This document shows, piece after piece, positions 11,344 to 22,224 of a DNA stretch of 64,000 bases. The notes beneath the pieces are model-generated. The model had not been told where the DNA came from. It ran no database searches and was given only the letters and a program-made list of their open reading frames with translations. Positions within the stretch are counted from its first letter, which is position 1, and each line of letters starts with the position of its first letter. A program made the position numbers and the translations under genes. Origin of the DNA: Metellina segmentata (taxonomy: Eukaryota > Arthropoda > Arachnida > Araneae > Tetragnathidae); the NCBI GenBank assembly GCA_947359465.1, contig OX375878.1:88634377-88698376 (forward strand), in the 5' to 3' direction.

Positions 11344-12775
11344 AACTATATTTATAGTTAAGTATCTCCTCCAGATAGTGCTTATACGATATGACAATAA
11401 ATTATATAGTATTATTTCATACAAGGTGATCATCTTTTCTAACATTTCATGAAACTTTAAAGTCAAAAGAAATTTTTCAAATAAATGCTTAAATACGCTT
11501 TCAGAAAAACTTTTCAATGCTATTCCATACCAAAGTCAAACACCTGCTCACCTAGTATAGATTATTTCGCATTCCCTAATCACCCCATTCAACAGTAGTT
11601 TCCCATAAGTACACTTGTAAACAGTTTTTGGATTTAGAGGAAGTTATTGCCTAATAAATGGGTACATCGACAGCATTTTCTCCTACTGTTCTGAGTGAAC
11701 TAATTTTCGATCACGGTCAAGGAAGTAAGCGGACACAAACGAATTGACCCTGACCACCGCAATCATTTTTTCAAAGAAGATAAATCAGGCGTTTAAAAGA
11801 CCACAAAAAGCACGTGTTCTTATTTTCTGGTTTTTATTCACTTTTTCGTATTCTTATCACATTGCTTGCCATGGGTATATTTCTCTATCCTGTGTCGCTA
11901 AAACTTTCCTTGAGTCTATATGTCCATTACTTCACGTTATCTGACTTTTGTGTTTGGGTCAACTTGGCCAGATATGGGCCTTTGTAACATGAAAATTCAA
12001 TCAACCATCAAATGACGTTGTTTCTTACTCAGCCTTAATCTTGACAGGTATTAAAGAAATTTTTGTAAAAGCTTTGACTGTTCTTGTTGGCCCAGGTGAA
12101 ACCTACTGTATTTTTACAGCTTTTTGAAGCTACTAGAATGATGAATATTCGAGAATACTTTAAATGTTTAATAAGTAAATGTTTATACTGTTTAAGAATC
12201 TTAAGTAAGAGTTACGAAGGATGAAGCTTAGAGTGAAGTTAAAATTAACTTCTAGTTATGTTGATACATAAAATTTTCTTGTCATCAATAAAAAAAAACA
12301 GTCTAAAATTCAATTAGAAGGTGGTAATTACAGTTCACTTTTCATATAATAATGTTTTAGCCCAATTAAAAAATAATAATATTTGAATTTGTCAAATTTT
12401 TTAAATAAATATTAATTTAGAAGAGAATTAACTTTCCAGAGAGTATGAAGCAAATTCCTCCAAAGTATTTGATAACTTCGTACTTTTAAATAAGAATTAA
12501 TTAAAATGTTCAAATGGAGTGAGGTAAATAATGTTCAAATGACGAGCAACACTAAAAGAAAGAAAAACAAGCATTAGAAAACTCAAGCCTTTTTGTTCCA
12601 TTAGATCAAAGTTATATAATACTAACATTGCTTCTAGTTTAAAACGATCGCTTACTTTAAATTTGTTATACATTTATGAAAAATGTCAAAAAGGATAAAA
12701 GAAAAAAACAAAGTCAAAAAGGAAAAAAACAAAGGCAAGCTGTGCCAAGCATTATTTTCCCGTCAAATAAATGAA
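11344..12775. other. No gene seen
   Basis: AT-rich, with short low-complexity A-runs. Open frames are short and have no recognisable motif. Confidence 0.4.
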
Positions 12776-12903
12776 CACAAAAAAGTTTTTATTGACACAG
12801 ATGATAGAAATACACCCAGGTAATTACAGAAATTGAACTTGTGTCACCTTCAGCTTGCAGAATGTTATTGTAGTGGGTAAATCCACTGAGTCACATCGGT
12901 CCC
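12776..12903 (-). mobile_element. tRNA-derived SINE, type C, fragment
   Basis: On the minus strand, a box-A-like TGTGACTCAGTGGATT is followed by AGTTCAATTTCTG, then CTGGGTGTATT and a (T/C)TGTGT.AATAAAA.CTTTT tail. The same order is found at 30316-30508, which defines the family. Confidence 0.6.
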
Positions 12904-13130
12904 CGTGTCTCAAGATACCTGCATTCATAATTAAATTCAACAAGTTAAAATTCGTTCATTTCTTTTATTCTGTTATTGATTATAAAAGTTTGTAAGTCCG
13001 GGAGAAAAAATGATTCTAGTACTATTGTGCTATTGTTTTGCTCTGTAGAAGAGTAATAATGTTTAATACGAATACGTGTAAAAACGGAATGGTAAACATT
13101 ATTAACGTTTTACTACATTTATCCTTTAGG

Positions 13131-13236
13131 TTTTGGTTCAATATTACATGGTGTTATCCTCAGATCTTTCCCTTCGGGTTTGATCCCATTGTGTTGCTTC
13201 TGTGAGACATTAATTAAAATACCTACTACCTATTAC
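13131..13236 (+). mobile_element. SINE type B, 3' fragment
   Basis: Carries the family 3' block: TCCTCAGATCTTTCCCTTCG, TTTGATCCC, TTGTGTTGCTTC, then a TTAATTAAAATACCTAC-like tail. The head and first half of the body are missing. Confidence 0.7.
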
Positions 13237-13920
13237 GTTTTATGGATTTTTGCGCATGCTGAGATCACCAACATAACTATGAGTACAATCGTAGTTTTAT
13301 CTTATTGCTTATTTTATCACGCAATTGTGAACTGGGTTCTCGGAATTTACATCGTTTCAAACACGTGACATCATAAATTTCTTCGCTCATTAGATTTATC
13401 TCATTTTTAACGACAAACTCCCTTTTTTGGTAGCTTAGACAGCATTGGAAATACCAAAAGACACTCACCGTACTCCCATTTATCATTAGACAAGTGAGCC
13501 CAAAATATATTAGGTATACAACATCAGGAGTTCCACATTTTTGTATTGACTTTTTGAAAATAGCAAGATTTTACCAATGGGAAATGTAATCCAAAGGGTA
13601 AAATGTCTGTAAAAGTGTTCAATGTCCTGTCATCCACTATCCTGAAGCATTTGTCAATTATCACTACTGACACAGGAATTTCACGCTTTACGCAGCTGTG
13701 AATCGAGAGGTTATGCATCCACTCTAGCATTACACACTCTATATAAAGTAGGCCTGCATTTCAAAACATCTACTCTATGCTACATTAATCATCTGAATCC
13801 ATAAGATAATTGCGAAAAAGTTTGTTTTTATAACATGTAGGTAAAAGTGTGTACAATTCCTATAATTTTATTCAAAATGTTTGATTCATTTTTGCTTATA
13901 ATGTTTTGCGACCGCAGTAC
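13237..13920. other. No gene seen
   Basis: AT-rich sequence with short open frames on both strands and no recognisable motif. Confidence 0.4.
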
Positions 13921-14028
13921 AACCATCGGGATGTTAATCCGTGACTCATCTTACGGGTCCCTAATCCGTGACTCAACCAACGGGACCCTAATTCGTGACT
14001 AAACAATCGGGACGCTAACCTGTGAGTC
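13921..14028. repeat. 27-bp minisatellite, four units
   Basis: Units start at 13921, 13948, 13975 and 14002, with consensus around CGGGACCCTAATCCGTGACT. The last unit leads into an inverted repeat (GTGAGTCAACCAAC ... GTTGGTTGAGTCAC, 14023-14054), after which a SINE body starts. Confidence 0.85.
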
Positions 14029-14310
14029 AACCAACCGGAAGTTGGTTGAGTCACCAATTAGCAACCTAACGGTTGAGAGTTCAAAACACGATTTAACCAG
14101 ACCGTCGTTTATGTGGAGGCACGTTAAAACTGCCATGGCATCAAATGTCCTCACGTTAGCATGGTGTGGAAGTTTGGAATGTGGGTTGCCAGCTCAGGTG
14201 TAGACCTCGTCACATTTCCGTGATTCAGGGTTACGAGGTGTTGTCCTCAGATCTTTACTAAATCAGCCCATTCTTTTGCTCCAGTGTTACGTAAATTGAA
14301 CTACCTGCCT
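14029..14310 (+). mobile_element. SINE type B, partial head and body
   Basis: Box-B-like GAGAGTTCAAAACACGA, then the shared body (GTGTGGAAGTTTGGA, GCCAGCTCAGGTGTAGACC, TCCTCAGATCTTT) and the 3' block GCTCCAGTGTTACGTAAATT. It is flanked on both sides by 27-bp minisatellites. Confidence 0.75.
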
Positions 14311-14311
14311 A

Positions 14312-14458
14312 TTTTTCTGGATTCAGAATTATATTCTTTCTATCTGGATTCAGAATTACATTCTTTCTATCTGGATTCAGAACTACTGCCTGTCAGGATT
14401 CTAGATTATGTACTTCCTATCAGGATTTAAGACTATCTACTTTCTATCAAGATTCTAG
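14312..14458. repeat. 27-bp minisatellite, about five units
   Basis: Units of the type TTTCTATCTGGATTCAGAAT drift in sequence from left to right. The array abuts SINE sequence on both sides. Confidence 0.8.
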
Positions 14459-14610
14459 CTCGGGCTGACCTCGTCATCCGACCGCTTTTCAAAATTACGA
14501 TATGCTGTTCTAGGATATTTACTTTCAAGATAAACGGGATGGATACTAGACTAACACCAATAGCTCGTTGTATTGCTCCTGTGCGGCATAAACTCAAGTT
14601 AGTCTTGTAA
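14459..14610 (+). mobile_element. SINE type B, 3' fragment
   Basis: Contains CTGACCTCGTCATCCGACCG, a TTCAAAATTACGA block and ATAGCTCGTTGTATTGCTCC, GTGCGGC near the end. The 5' half is missing. Confidence 0.7.
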
Positions 14611-15489
14611 TGTACTGGTGTCATCAAATACGAGACTTGTTGTGAACAGCTGTGTCAAACCTCTTCAAACTTGTACAAGGATGCTGTGATGTTCTTCTCT
14701 TCCGATAACCAAGCACGAGATTGTAAAAATAACAATTTAATTAAACGATTAAAAGAAAAGACAAGAACGAACATCATTTCATCCGGTGCAGTACAATGCA
14801 CCTCAAAAACAAAAAAAAACACCACTCTCAACCGAGACAAGTATCCGACTGTCAATTTCTCTATGGCAACCCTTCCATGCAGGGAGGTTAGTCGCCAAGA
14901 ACTCTCCTAAATTGGATCGCCAACAGCGGCCAGATATCACAGATGCCTTCTGAACTCATACATTTTAGGAATGTCTTGAAGGATCTGCATATTTCCACAG
15001 AAGTACAGTGTTAAGTGACTGAGAAGGAGTGTCGGTAAAATTAGAATGCTTTAAATTACTCTAGAACACCAAATATTTCTTATTCAAGAAACCCGTGGAT
15101 CCGACATTGGCCCAATAGGCTTTATAGACAGAAAATGCTTTGATTACATACATCTTCACATTGTTCATTGGAATTATTAGGGCATCTTGCCTAAGCTGAT
15201 AGTGTGATTCATAATCATAATGGGACTTTAGTCTGTGTTTGTACATCTGCGGAGGGAAACATTGAACCACCCCTGTTTTTTAACTCTAGATAAAACTTTG
15301 CTCGCTCATAGTCCAAGATAAAATTCATAACTTTTTGAAAATATTTGTTTTTATACTTCCTACTTAAAACCAAATTAATGTAGAATGTTGCGTACATTTT
15401 ATTTGGTTCTTTAATAGAAACATGATACAAAATTTCACTGCGCGATAGGAAGTTGTAAATGAAGGTCTAAGAAACTAATTTAACAATAG
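14611..15489. other. No gene seen
   Basis: An 80-codon plus-strand open frame (14671-14910) overlaps an equally long minus-strand frame. Neither has a recognisable motif. Confidence 0.35.
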
Positions 15490-16565
15490 GATCTCTAAAT
15501 TATATTCCACCAGCACGGCGTTGCCCGTGACAGTTCTTTTCGTGGGGTCAGGTGTAACCACTGCTCGCTAACCCCCGGTAATTGATACAAATTTCTAGAC
15601 TATTGTATAACAGCCATCACGGTGTTGCCAAATGCGGCCAAATTCGAATTGCTAAGAGATCCAATCGGCGTGACGACACAATCTCTTGCAAAAATATAAA
15701 TATTTAATTGAAAAATTATTTATTAAAAGAAAATCAAATGTATAGATATCTAGCTGGTGTACAATTTTCAGCAGATTTCAAATCCGTTGAAATTTTCAAT
15801 CTATCTTTAACGATACCGTTTTTACAAAAAAGAACTAAACAATGCCAGACCAAATTTAAAAAAATTTGTTTTGCTTTCCTTCGCTGGAAGCGCTTGAGCG
15901 CAGGAAATGGAATTTGATTTCTCAATCGCGAAGGTCATATGGGAAAAAATATAAAAGTTACAATTTAAAAATTATTTATTTAAAAGAAATCATATATTTA
16001 GGAATCGGTGAAATGTGAAATTTTCCGCAGATTTCATAACCGTTGAAATTTTTACTCTATCTTTGACAATCTAGGTGATAGAAAAAAGAACAACATAACC
16101 CCAGTTAAAACTTTATCAACTTTTTTTGGTCTGCTGAAAAATCGTTCCTCTGCAAAATGAAACGGAAAAAATCAATTTAGGATCTGTCATCTCTGTATGA
16201 TGTTTCCATTCTAAAGAAAGCAATAATAATTAAATTACAATAAATTAACTTTAAAATGTTCTAGATTGAATTTTAAAATTTTAGTCTGCTGAAAAATCGT
16301 TCCTCTGCAAAATGAAACGGAAAAAATCAATTTAGGATCTATCATCTCTGTATGATGTTGCCATTCTAAAGAAAACAATAATAATTAAATTACAATAAAT
16401 TAACTTTAAAATGTTCTAGATTGAATTTTAAAATTCGGGCTCCATAGAAAAATTGGAAACAATTCGGACTACCTATGTGCCAAATACTACTTTGTGAGTT
16501 CAAAAATTCGTCAGGACAGTCGACACAGACAGACAAACATTTCATTTTATAATAGTTGAGATACC
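15490..16565 (-). mobile_element. Helitron-like repeat, family 2 (minus), with internal duplication
   Basis: On the minus strand it begins near TCTCAACTATTATAAAATG (right edge) and carries the family landmarks ATTTGGCACATAGGTAGTCC, GAATTTTAAAATTC and GATTTGAAATCTGC.GAAAAT. It ends near CACGGGCAACGCCGTGCTGG (left edge). The order matches the plus-strand copies at 47515, 56591 and 61145. No coding region. A 155-bp internal tandem duplication is listed separately. Assignment to Helitrons rests on a TC-type 5' end here and a CTAG 3' end at 49091-49094, and is tentative. Confidence 0.5.
16129..16438. repeat. 155-bp tandem duplication
   Basis: Copies start at 16129 and 16284 with GTCTGCTGAAAAATCGTTCC and differ by only a few substitutions over about 154 bp, so the duplication is recent relative to the host repeat. 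Confidence 0.9.
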
Positions 16566-16621
16566 AAAACCAAATTAAAGCAGAAATATTGCGTACATTT
16601 TATTTGGTTCTTTTAGAGAAA

Positions 16622-16675
16622 CTAGGGGCTCCGCCACCTGCTCGCTTACGCTCGCCAACCGAGATCTTGTGAGTT
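16622..16675 (-). mobile_element. Helitron-like family 1, 3'-end fragment
   Basis: The left edge reads CTAGGGGCT, followed by GCTCGCTTACGCTCGCCAAC, the 3' terminal block of the family at 23450, 26214, 27801 and 57225. The rest is lost. Confidence 0.6.
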
Positions 16676-17997
16676 TGTTAGCATGAGATATAATTGTTTG
16701 AGTCGAGTTTTCAGAGTAAACGAAAACAAACTACCGGAGAACAAATTTTTCTGACCAAGAACTAGTTAGATTTATTGCGATATTTGGCGTTAAATTTTAT
16801 GATACTAAAATTGTATTTGAGCAGCTTGCCAAAGTATGGTATAAAGTACGAAACAGGTTACCAAAATACTAGTACCCTCAAGTTATTAGCTTTTCGGACA
16901 AACCTCTCCTACGTGAGATTTGAAAGCATAAAATATTACAAATCATTCAATTTAAAACATGAATTTTTCTGCAGGTTGACAGCTATACCGAATGAAAGTG
17001 AAATTTATTCATGACAGAGGCATAATAAGAACAAAATATACAATCATCTCACATTTTACCAGTCTTTGAGAATTGATGCATACTGATTCGATAGTCCTAT
17101 AGCTTCATTTTGATATTAATTCCCTGTCTTGAAACTAGGTGAAAATGGCACGAAAGAAGATAAAACGTGAAACTGTTTTATGTATTTTTGGCATTTTGAC
17201 AGAGTAGTCGCGCTGAATAGGGCTGAGGAATAAGAGTTCCTACGTTCAAATTCGCTCCCCAAGAGTATGGGTGTGGTCACAACATTATTTAATAGGGTCA
17301 GCAGCATTTAACTTGCATTTAGGGCTTGTTTCTTTATTTATATTCAGATTAAATGCGAACAGTTAACTGCAACTCCAAACCGTAATTAATTAAGTATACC
17401 GAAGGAGAAGAAAAATAAAATACTAGGTGTGTGATATGTACTAACCTGTTGTATAGTAAATATAGAACCTAGAGCTATTTTTTGCTTGTAAGACATAAGA
17501 AAAGTTGGTCATTATTGTTCTCGATAGAAATCTATTCCTGATGTTGAGGCCTGTTTCCTTTACAAAGACGCTATAATGAGCTTTTAATTTTTATAATATC
17601 ATGCTTATGATAAAGAGCTTTTAATCTGAAAGCATCTAAGCGATGTTAAATTGTCATTACCGAGTGTATTTTTAAAGTAATAAACTTTTTAATGAAAATA
17701 TTTCTATATACCTTGTTTTAATCAGTGTTAATCAATAAGAGTTAATCAATAGACCATTTAATCCCTTAGTCTTTATATTAGAAGCATTTGGAAAAGGATA
17801 CATTATGTACTTCTTATAAATTTACTAACATTTCTGATCAAAACAACGTCAATTCTCTTTTAGATACAGAAAAGACATCTTTACTTTTTAATGAAATCAT
17901 AAGTGAAAAATCTGCGTGTTTGTGGTTTTTGAACATAGAGAAAAGAAAACGAGGTTCTGAGGGATAAAATTTGGCATGCTTCTCTTTCTTTTAGCTC
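16676..17997. other. No gene seen
   Basis: AT-rich. A 79-codon plus-strand frame (16775-17014) has no recognisable motif. Confidence 0.4.
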
Positions 17998-18090
17998 ACA
18001 AATACAAATATTGACGACCAGCTACTGGCTCAAGCCCAACAAGGCTGGTCCTTTGTTTATGAATTCCCCAATTCCCACTGATCCAATTGA
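17998..18090 (-). mobile_element. CR1-like LINE, 3'-terminal fragment (minus)
   Basis: Near-identical on the minus strand to the 3' end at about 4290-4375: the last codons (QWELGNS then stop), AAACAAAGGACCAG, GCTGGTCGTCAATATTTGTA. Only about 90 bp survive. Confidence 0.85.
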
Positions 18091-18589
18091 TCAACTTTTA
18101 TAACTTCTACAGGAGTTTTGTGTGTTTCTTAAAGCTTGTGATTAAATCACCACAATATTTATGAATTTAAGATGAATGAGATAACGAGGTAAACCTCCGT
18201 CCTCGAATGTAAATACCAGCTTGGTTGATTGGGTTAGTTTTTATGGCGCAAGGCAAAGATGCGTCAAATACAAGACAAACAACGTCAATAAATGGACATG
18301 TCAGAGATGTGTCAGTTACTCTGTATAAGTTTAGGCTACCTCTGCACCAACAGAATCTGGGTCAATACGCGTCAATCTGAATCCAGTTGAAACTGAGTAA
18401 CGATGATTTGAGGAAACCGCTTCCATAAGAAATTGCTTGTTTCCCTTTAAGATCTCTCCCACTGTGTGAATCCGGAGCGTTCAAGTTCAATGCACCCGAA
18501 TCCATGTTAATTAATGTTTAGTGGATTCAGAGTGGCCCGGATTCTACTGCTGTGAAGGCTTGCAATAATGTTATTCACGTGGTTTCGAA
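18091..18589. other. No gene seen
   Basis: A phrase near 18238-18275 (TTTTTATGGCGCAAGGCAAAG) resembles the tail of the type C SINE, but no head is visible. Confidence 0.35.
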
Positions 18590-19000
18590 GAGATTATCGT
18601 CCATCAAGATCTGACCGATTTCGCTAATGACGAGATATCTCGTCAACAAATATTGCCATTTTTATGATGACGAAATCAAGATCTGGTCAGTTTTCTTCTA
18701 ATGAAGAAACATCTCGTCCATCAATATCTAGTCAGTTTTGCTAATGATATGATTTTTCCAACACACTAAGAGAGTTAAATTTCTCACTCGCATAGTTTTC
18801 TAACAAAAGATTACATAAAAGGACCAATAACAATTTTATATTTTGTATATTAATCTCGTCCATCAATCTGTATTCCGTTTAGCTAATGATGAGATTATTC
18901 AACGAACTAAGAGGGTTAAATTTCTCTCTCTCATAGTTTTGTAACAAAAACTACATAAAAAGACCAATAAAATTTTTATGTTTTGAATTTCAATTGTAAA
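18590..19000. repeat. TTAA-MITE family sequence with a 142-bp tandem duplication
   Basis: Contains a perfect GACGAGATATCTCGTC near 18630 and repeated ATCTCGTCCATCAA.AT phrases. A segment of about 142 bp starting GTCCATCAAT is duplicated (about 18716 and 18858). Both copies include an end-like (A)AGAG(G/A)G then TTAA (about 18769-18777 and 18909-18917), matching the right terminus of the MITE. Confidence 0.65.
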
Positions 19001-19088
19001 AATTTCTGTTTTTAACGTTTTGCTCTTCCTGAATGAAATTATGGGTACTATACTCTAGTGTTATCATGCCATACAATACATCTGTGGA

Positions 19089-19157
19089 TGACAAGTATTG
19101 TTTGACGCATTTGAGATGCGAGAGTGTCTTCCTTGGTTATCTTCCTCCAGCGTCAGC
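19089..19157. repeat. Direct repeat of about 70 bp (left copy)
   Basis: GACAAGTATTGTTTGACGCA through CTTCCTCCAGCGTCAGC closely matches 21411-21475. The two copies bracket the hAT-like ends and the mariner between them. Confidence 0.8.
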
Positions 19158-19159
19158 TA

Positions 19160-20650
19160 GGATTGCCAACTGAATGAAAAGTGCAGGTGGAAAAACAAGA
19201 AATGCTGAGGAAATGAAAAAAATCTCTTTACTTACATAATATTTTTAGAGCAGACGATAGAAACGTTTAGTGACGTAGCTTAAAAAAAAAGAAGATAAAT
19301 TTATGAGGGGGGGGGGAAACATTGAATAGTAGAATTTTATTTAGTTTGCACTATCAAATCGTCTGCAAAACAATTTTATTGAGTTTGAATGGCATTACGC
19401 GAGCTGCAAACGATTCTTTGCTGTTAGAGAATTAGCTTTCTGTTAGAATCTTTGCTGTTGGAAACGATTATTTTCTGTTACTTTTGCATGATGGAGCAAT
19501 TTACCTTCTCTGAGAAAACAGACATGCATCTTATGTACGGGGTTGCGAATTGTAACGGAAGAGAGGCGTTAAGGTTGTACCATGAACTCTTCCCCAATAG
19601 AACAATGCCTGATCACAAAATTTTTCCGCGTTTACAACGCCAGCTTTGCGAGAGCGGTTCATTTCATGTCAAGACACCGGATGCGGGTCGCTGGAGACAT
19701 GTACGAGATCCAGACATCCAGAACGTATTCTGAGAGAGTGTGAAGATAATCCAAGCACTAGCATAAGATCGATTGCTCGAACTACAGGCGTGAGTAAAAG
19801 CACTGTTTGTAAAATTTTGCACGAGGAAAGACTGTTTCCATACCACTTACAGAGAACGCAAGCACTGAAGGCAGCTGATTAAGCTCGGGGCGTAGATTTC
19901 TGTCGTTGGTTTTTGCAGCACAGTACTTTCACTCCGAGCTTCTCTGCAGATGTACTTTTCACAGATGAGGTCAGTTTTATGTGAGACGGAATTTTTAATT
20001 TGCATAATTCCCATGTGTGGGTTACCTCTAACCCATATGCTACATGTCCGCATGCTTTTCAGGAGCGGTTCTCTGTTAATGTGTGGGTGGGTATTGTGAA
20101 CGATATACTTATTGGCCCATACTTGCTCCCAAATAGACTTAACGGCAGAACGTATCTAATCTTTCTGGAAGAGATATTACCAGAATTACTTGACAGTGTT
20201 CCAGTTGCTGTTCGAAATACCATGTGGTTTCAGCACGATGGGGCTCCAGTCCATTCCTGCAGTAATGTGCGCAGTAACCTACCTCAATGCCACCTTTGGC
20301 CCTTGATGGATTGGACGAGGTGGACCAGTCGCTTGGCCAGGACATTCACCAGATTTATCAAGTACCGATTTTTTCTTATGGGGACACTTAAAGTCTCTCG
20401 TCTACGAGACTCCAATTGATTCTGATGAGGACCTCATTGCAAAACTTTCAGTCGCTGCTGCAACAGTTTGTGAAACACCTGGCACCTTCGAAAGAGTGCG
20501 CCAATCACTTGCTAGGCGCTACCAGGCCAGTATACATGTTGGTGGTGACACATTTGAACAGTTACTGTAATATTATGTAAGTAAAGAGCTTTTTTTTTTC
20601 ATTTCCTCAGCATTTCTTGTTTTTACACCAGCACTTCTCATTTCCGACCC
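19160..20650 (+). mobile_element. IS630-Tc1-mariner element of DD41D type (decayed)
   Basis: Inverted terminal regions of about 65 bp match well: AACAAGAAATGCTGAGGAAA and CTTTACTTACATAATATT near 19191-19250 and their inverse near 20565-20625. They enclose a single decayed transposase gene on the plus strand. The outermost bases are diverged, so the exact ends (and a TA duplication) are not certain. Confidence 0.75.
19491..20570 (+). pseudogene. DD41D-type mariner transposase with N-terminal DUF4817-like domain, broken
   Basis: The product would be a DNA-cutting and strand-transfer transposase. The N-terminus (MEQFTFSEKTDMHLMYG) matches the DUF4817-type domain that precedes the helix-turn-helix in this arthropod group. 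An HTH segment follows (SIARTTGVSKSTVCKIL, about 19770-19820). The first catalytic aspartate is in LFTDE (about 19957), the second in FQHDGAP (about 20230), and the third in a SPDLSSTDFFLWGH block (about 20345-20385). I count about 41 residues between the last two, hence DD41D type. Damage: a frameshift near 19715, in-frame stops TAA at 19880-19882 and TGA at 19982-19984 (likely CGA to TGA), a second frameshift near 20275, and a further TGA near 20304. The original stop is TAA at 20568-20570. A start at 19491 fits the family N-terminus. Confidence 0.88.
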
Positions 20651-21410
20651 TATGTTGCTATACAAAAAATGCTTCTTTATATGTATTTTATTTACCCTTA
20701 AAGTTTGGTCCATGAATTCAGAGACCCTGAAGATAGTATAGTTGCACAATATTCTCCACTGAGAAATCACTTAACATAACATAAATAGTTTTCCTAGGAA
20801 AAAAAATTTTTACGTACAAAAATATGTAAAAAATAATAACAGTTTTTTATGTGTTTTTTTATTTTAATTTATTATATAAGCCTGATGGTCCTCTCATATA
20901 CATAGTGGTAATAATAAATCTAAATCTAATCTCTTGTTACATTGAAACTATTAAAATATAAAAATGGTAGTGTTCGTATGCAAAGTAGAGACATTGTTCA
21001 TGTTGTTACTCAGCAGTACAGAACCGAGAGTGTTCCGATTCTATTTTTAGAAAGTCGAATATGAAAACTTGTGCTTGTGTTAGTCTCCAACCCGAATTTA
21101 AAAATAAATTTCAAATACAGTATAATAGAATTGAAAGGCAACTAATACCATTTGTTCACGATGGTCCCGCTCTGAACAGACAGACATATATAGCATTGGC
21201 TTTGGATAGTAGTGGGGGAACGGACGTTCAATGGATGGACATGACGTCATGTGCAATAGAAATAACTACTATTTTGGAGTGTAGGTGATATTAGTCAGTA
21301 GCTTTCTTTGAATTTCCGGGGCAATTTGACATTCAACCGGGATTCTGGACAGCAACTTAAATTCAGGGACAATCCCGGTTAATCGGAGACGGTTGACAAC
21401 CCTAATTTGA

Positions 21411-21475
21411 CAAATATTGTTTGACACATTTGAGATGCGAGAGTGTCTTGGTTATCTTCCTCCAGGGTCTGCTGA
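21411..21475. repeat. Direct repeat of about 70 bp (right copy)
   Basis: GACAAATATTGTTTGACACA through CTTCCTCCAGGGTCTGCT is the partner of 19089-19157. It lacks a 4-base CTTC/CCTT-like insertion found in the left copy. Confidence 0.8.
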
Positions 21476-21940
21476 TATTTGCATTCTGCTTGTTTAATGG
21501 GCCATCGCTGCTGGTTAAATGGACTGAAAACTGTAAAGTAAGCCATACGTTGGTTCATCATCAGTCTGGAAACACTAAATTGACTGAATTGCGCATTCGT
21601 AGCGACATATTTTCAGTGAAGAAGCGGAGTACGCATGTGTATACATAGCATATGTACATATATGACAGAACATATAGCATATGTTCTATCGTATACTCCC
21701 CTGTGTGTGGTCGGGCTAAATAACCTTGTTTAAGAAATGTTACAAAAACTAACTCAACTAAAGTAACATTTTTTATTGAAGTGAAGTAACATTTAAGTAG
21801 AAGTAAGAACTAAAGTAACATTTTAATTTAAGTTTCTAGTGAAAGTAAAAAAGTTATAGAAATAAATTTTAACTTAAGAAATAAAAATATTCGTCCATAC
21901 ATTTCACACTAGTGTTAATTTTGTAAGCATATATGGGAAA
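21476..21940. other. No gene seen; short palindromic and AAGTAACATT repeats
   Basis: A palindrome-rich patch (GCATATGT / ACATATGC type) lies at 21640-21700. AAAGTAACATTTT is repeated several times at 21755-21820. Confidence 0.5.
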
Positions 21941-22224
21941 GGTAGGTAGGTATTTTAATTAACGCGGCGCGCTAGAGCAACATATTCGGCTATTGGTCTG
22001 GGATCAGCCCCCGAAGGGAAAGCGCCGAGGTCATTTTTGAGCGACGGTCAGATGACGAGGTCACACCTGAGCTGGCACTCCACTCTCCAAACTCCCACAC
22101 CATGCCAACGACTGATTTAAAGTACACCAACCCCCTCTATACACGACGGTTTAGGGTTGGATTTGAACTCGCTACCCTCCGGTTGCAAGTCCATTACTCT
22201 TCCAACCGGGCTACCACGGCCCCT
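21941..22224 (-). mobile_element. tRNA-derived SINE, type B, full length with TSD
   Basis: On the minus strand the head starts GGGCCGTGGTAGCCCGGTTG, with box-A-like and box-B GCGAGTTCAAATCC segments. The shared body and a GTTAATTAAAATACCTACC tail follow. Imperfect direct repeats ATATGGGAAA (21931-21940) and ATAGGGAAA (22225-22233) flank it, supporting retrotransposition. This is the clearest type B copy. Confidence 0.88.

Larger units (their letters stand above)
19158..21402. mobile_element. hAT-like ends enclosing a mariner element
   Basis: The left edge reads TAGGATTGCCAACTG. The right edge reads CGGTTGACAACCCTA, whose inverse is TAGGGTTGTCAACCG. TAGGGTTG-type termini are common in hAT elements, and the 100 bp inside the right end (CGGGATTCTGGACAG, GGGACAATCCCGGTTAATCG) looks like hAT subterminal sequence. 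A matching 8-bp target duplication is not seen. The edges may come from two copies joined by duplication, because about 70 bp just outside is repeated. Confidence 0.45.

Noticed and set aside
14671..14910. 80-codon open frame
   Set aside because: Low-complexity Lys/Thr-rich, mirrored by an equally long frame on the other strand, no motif.
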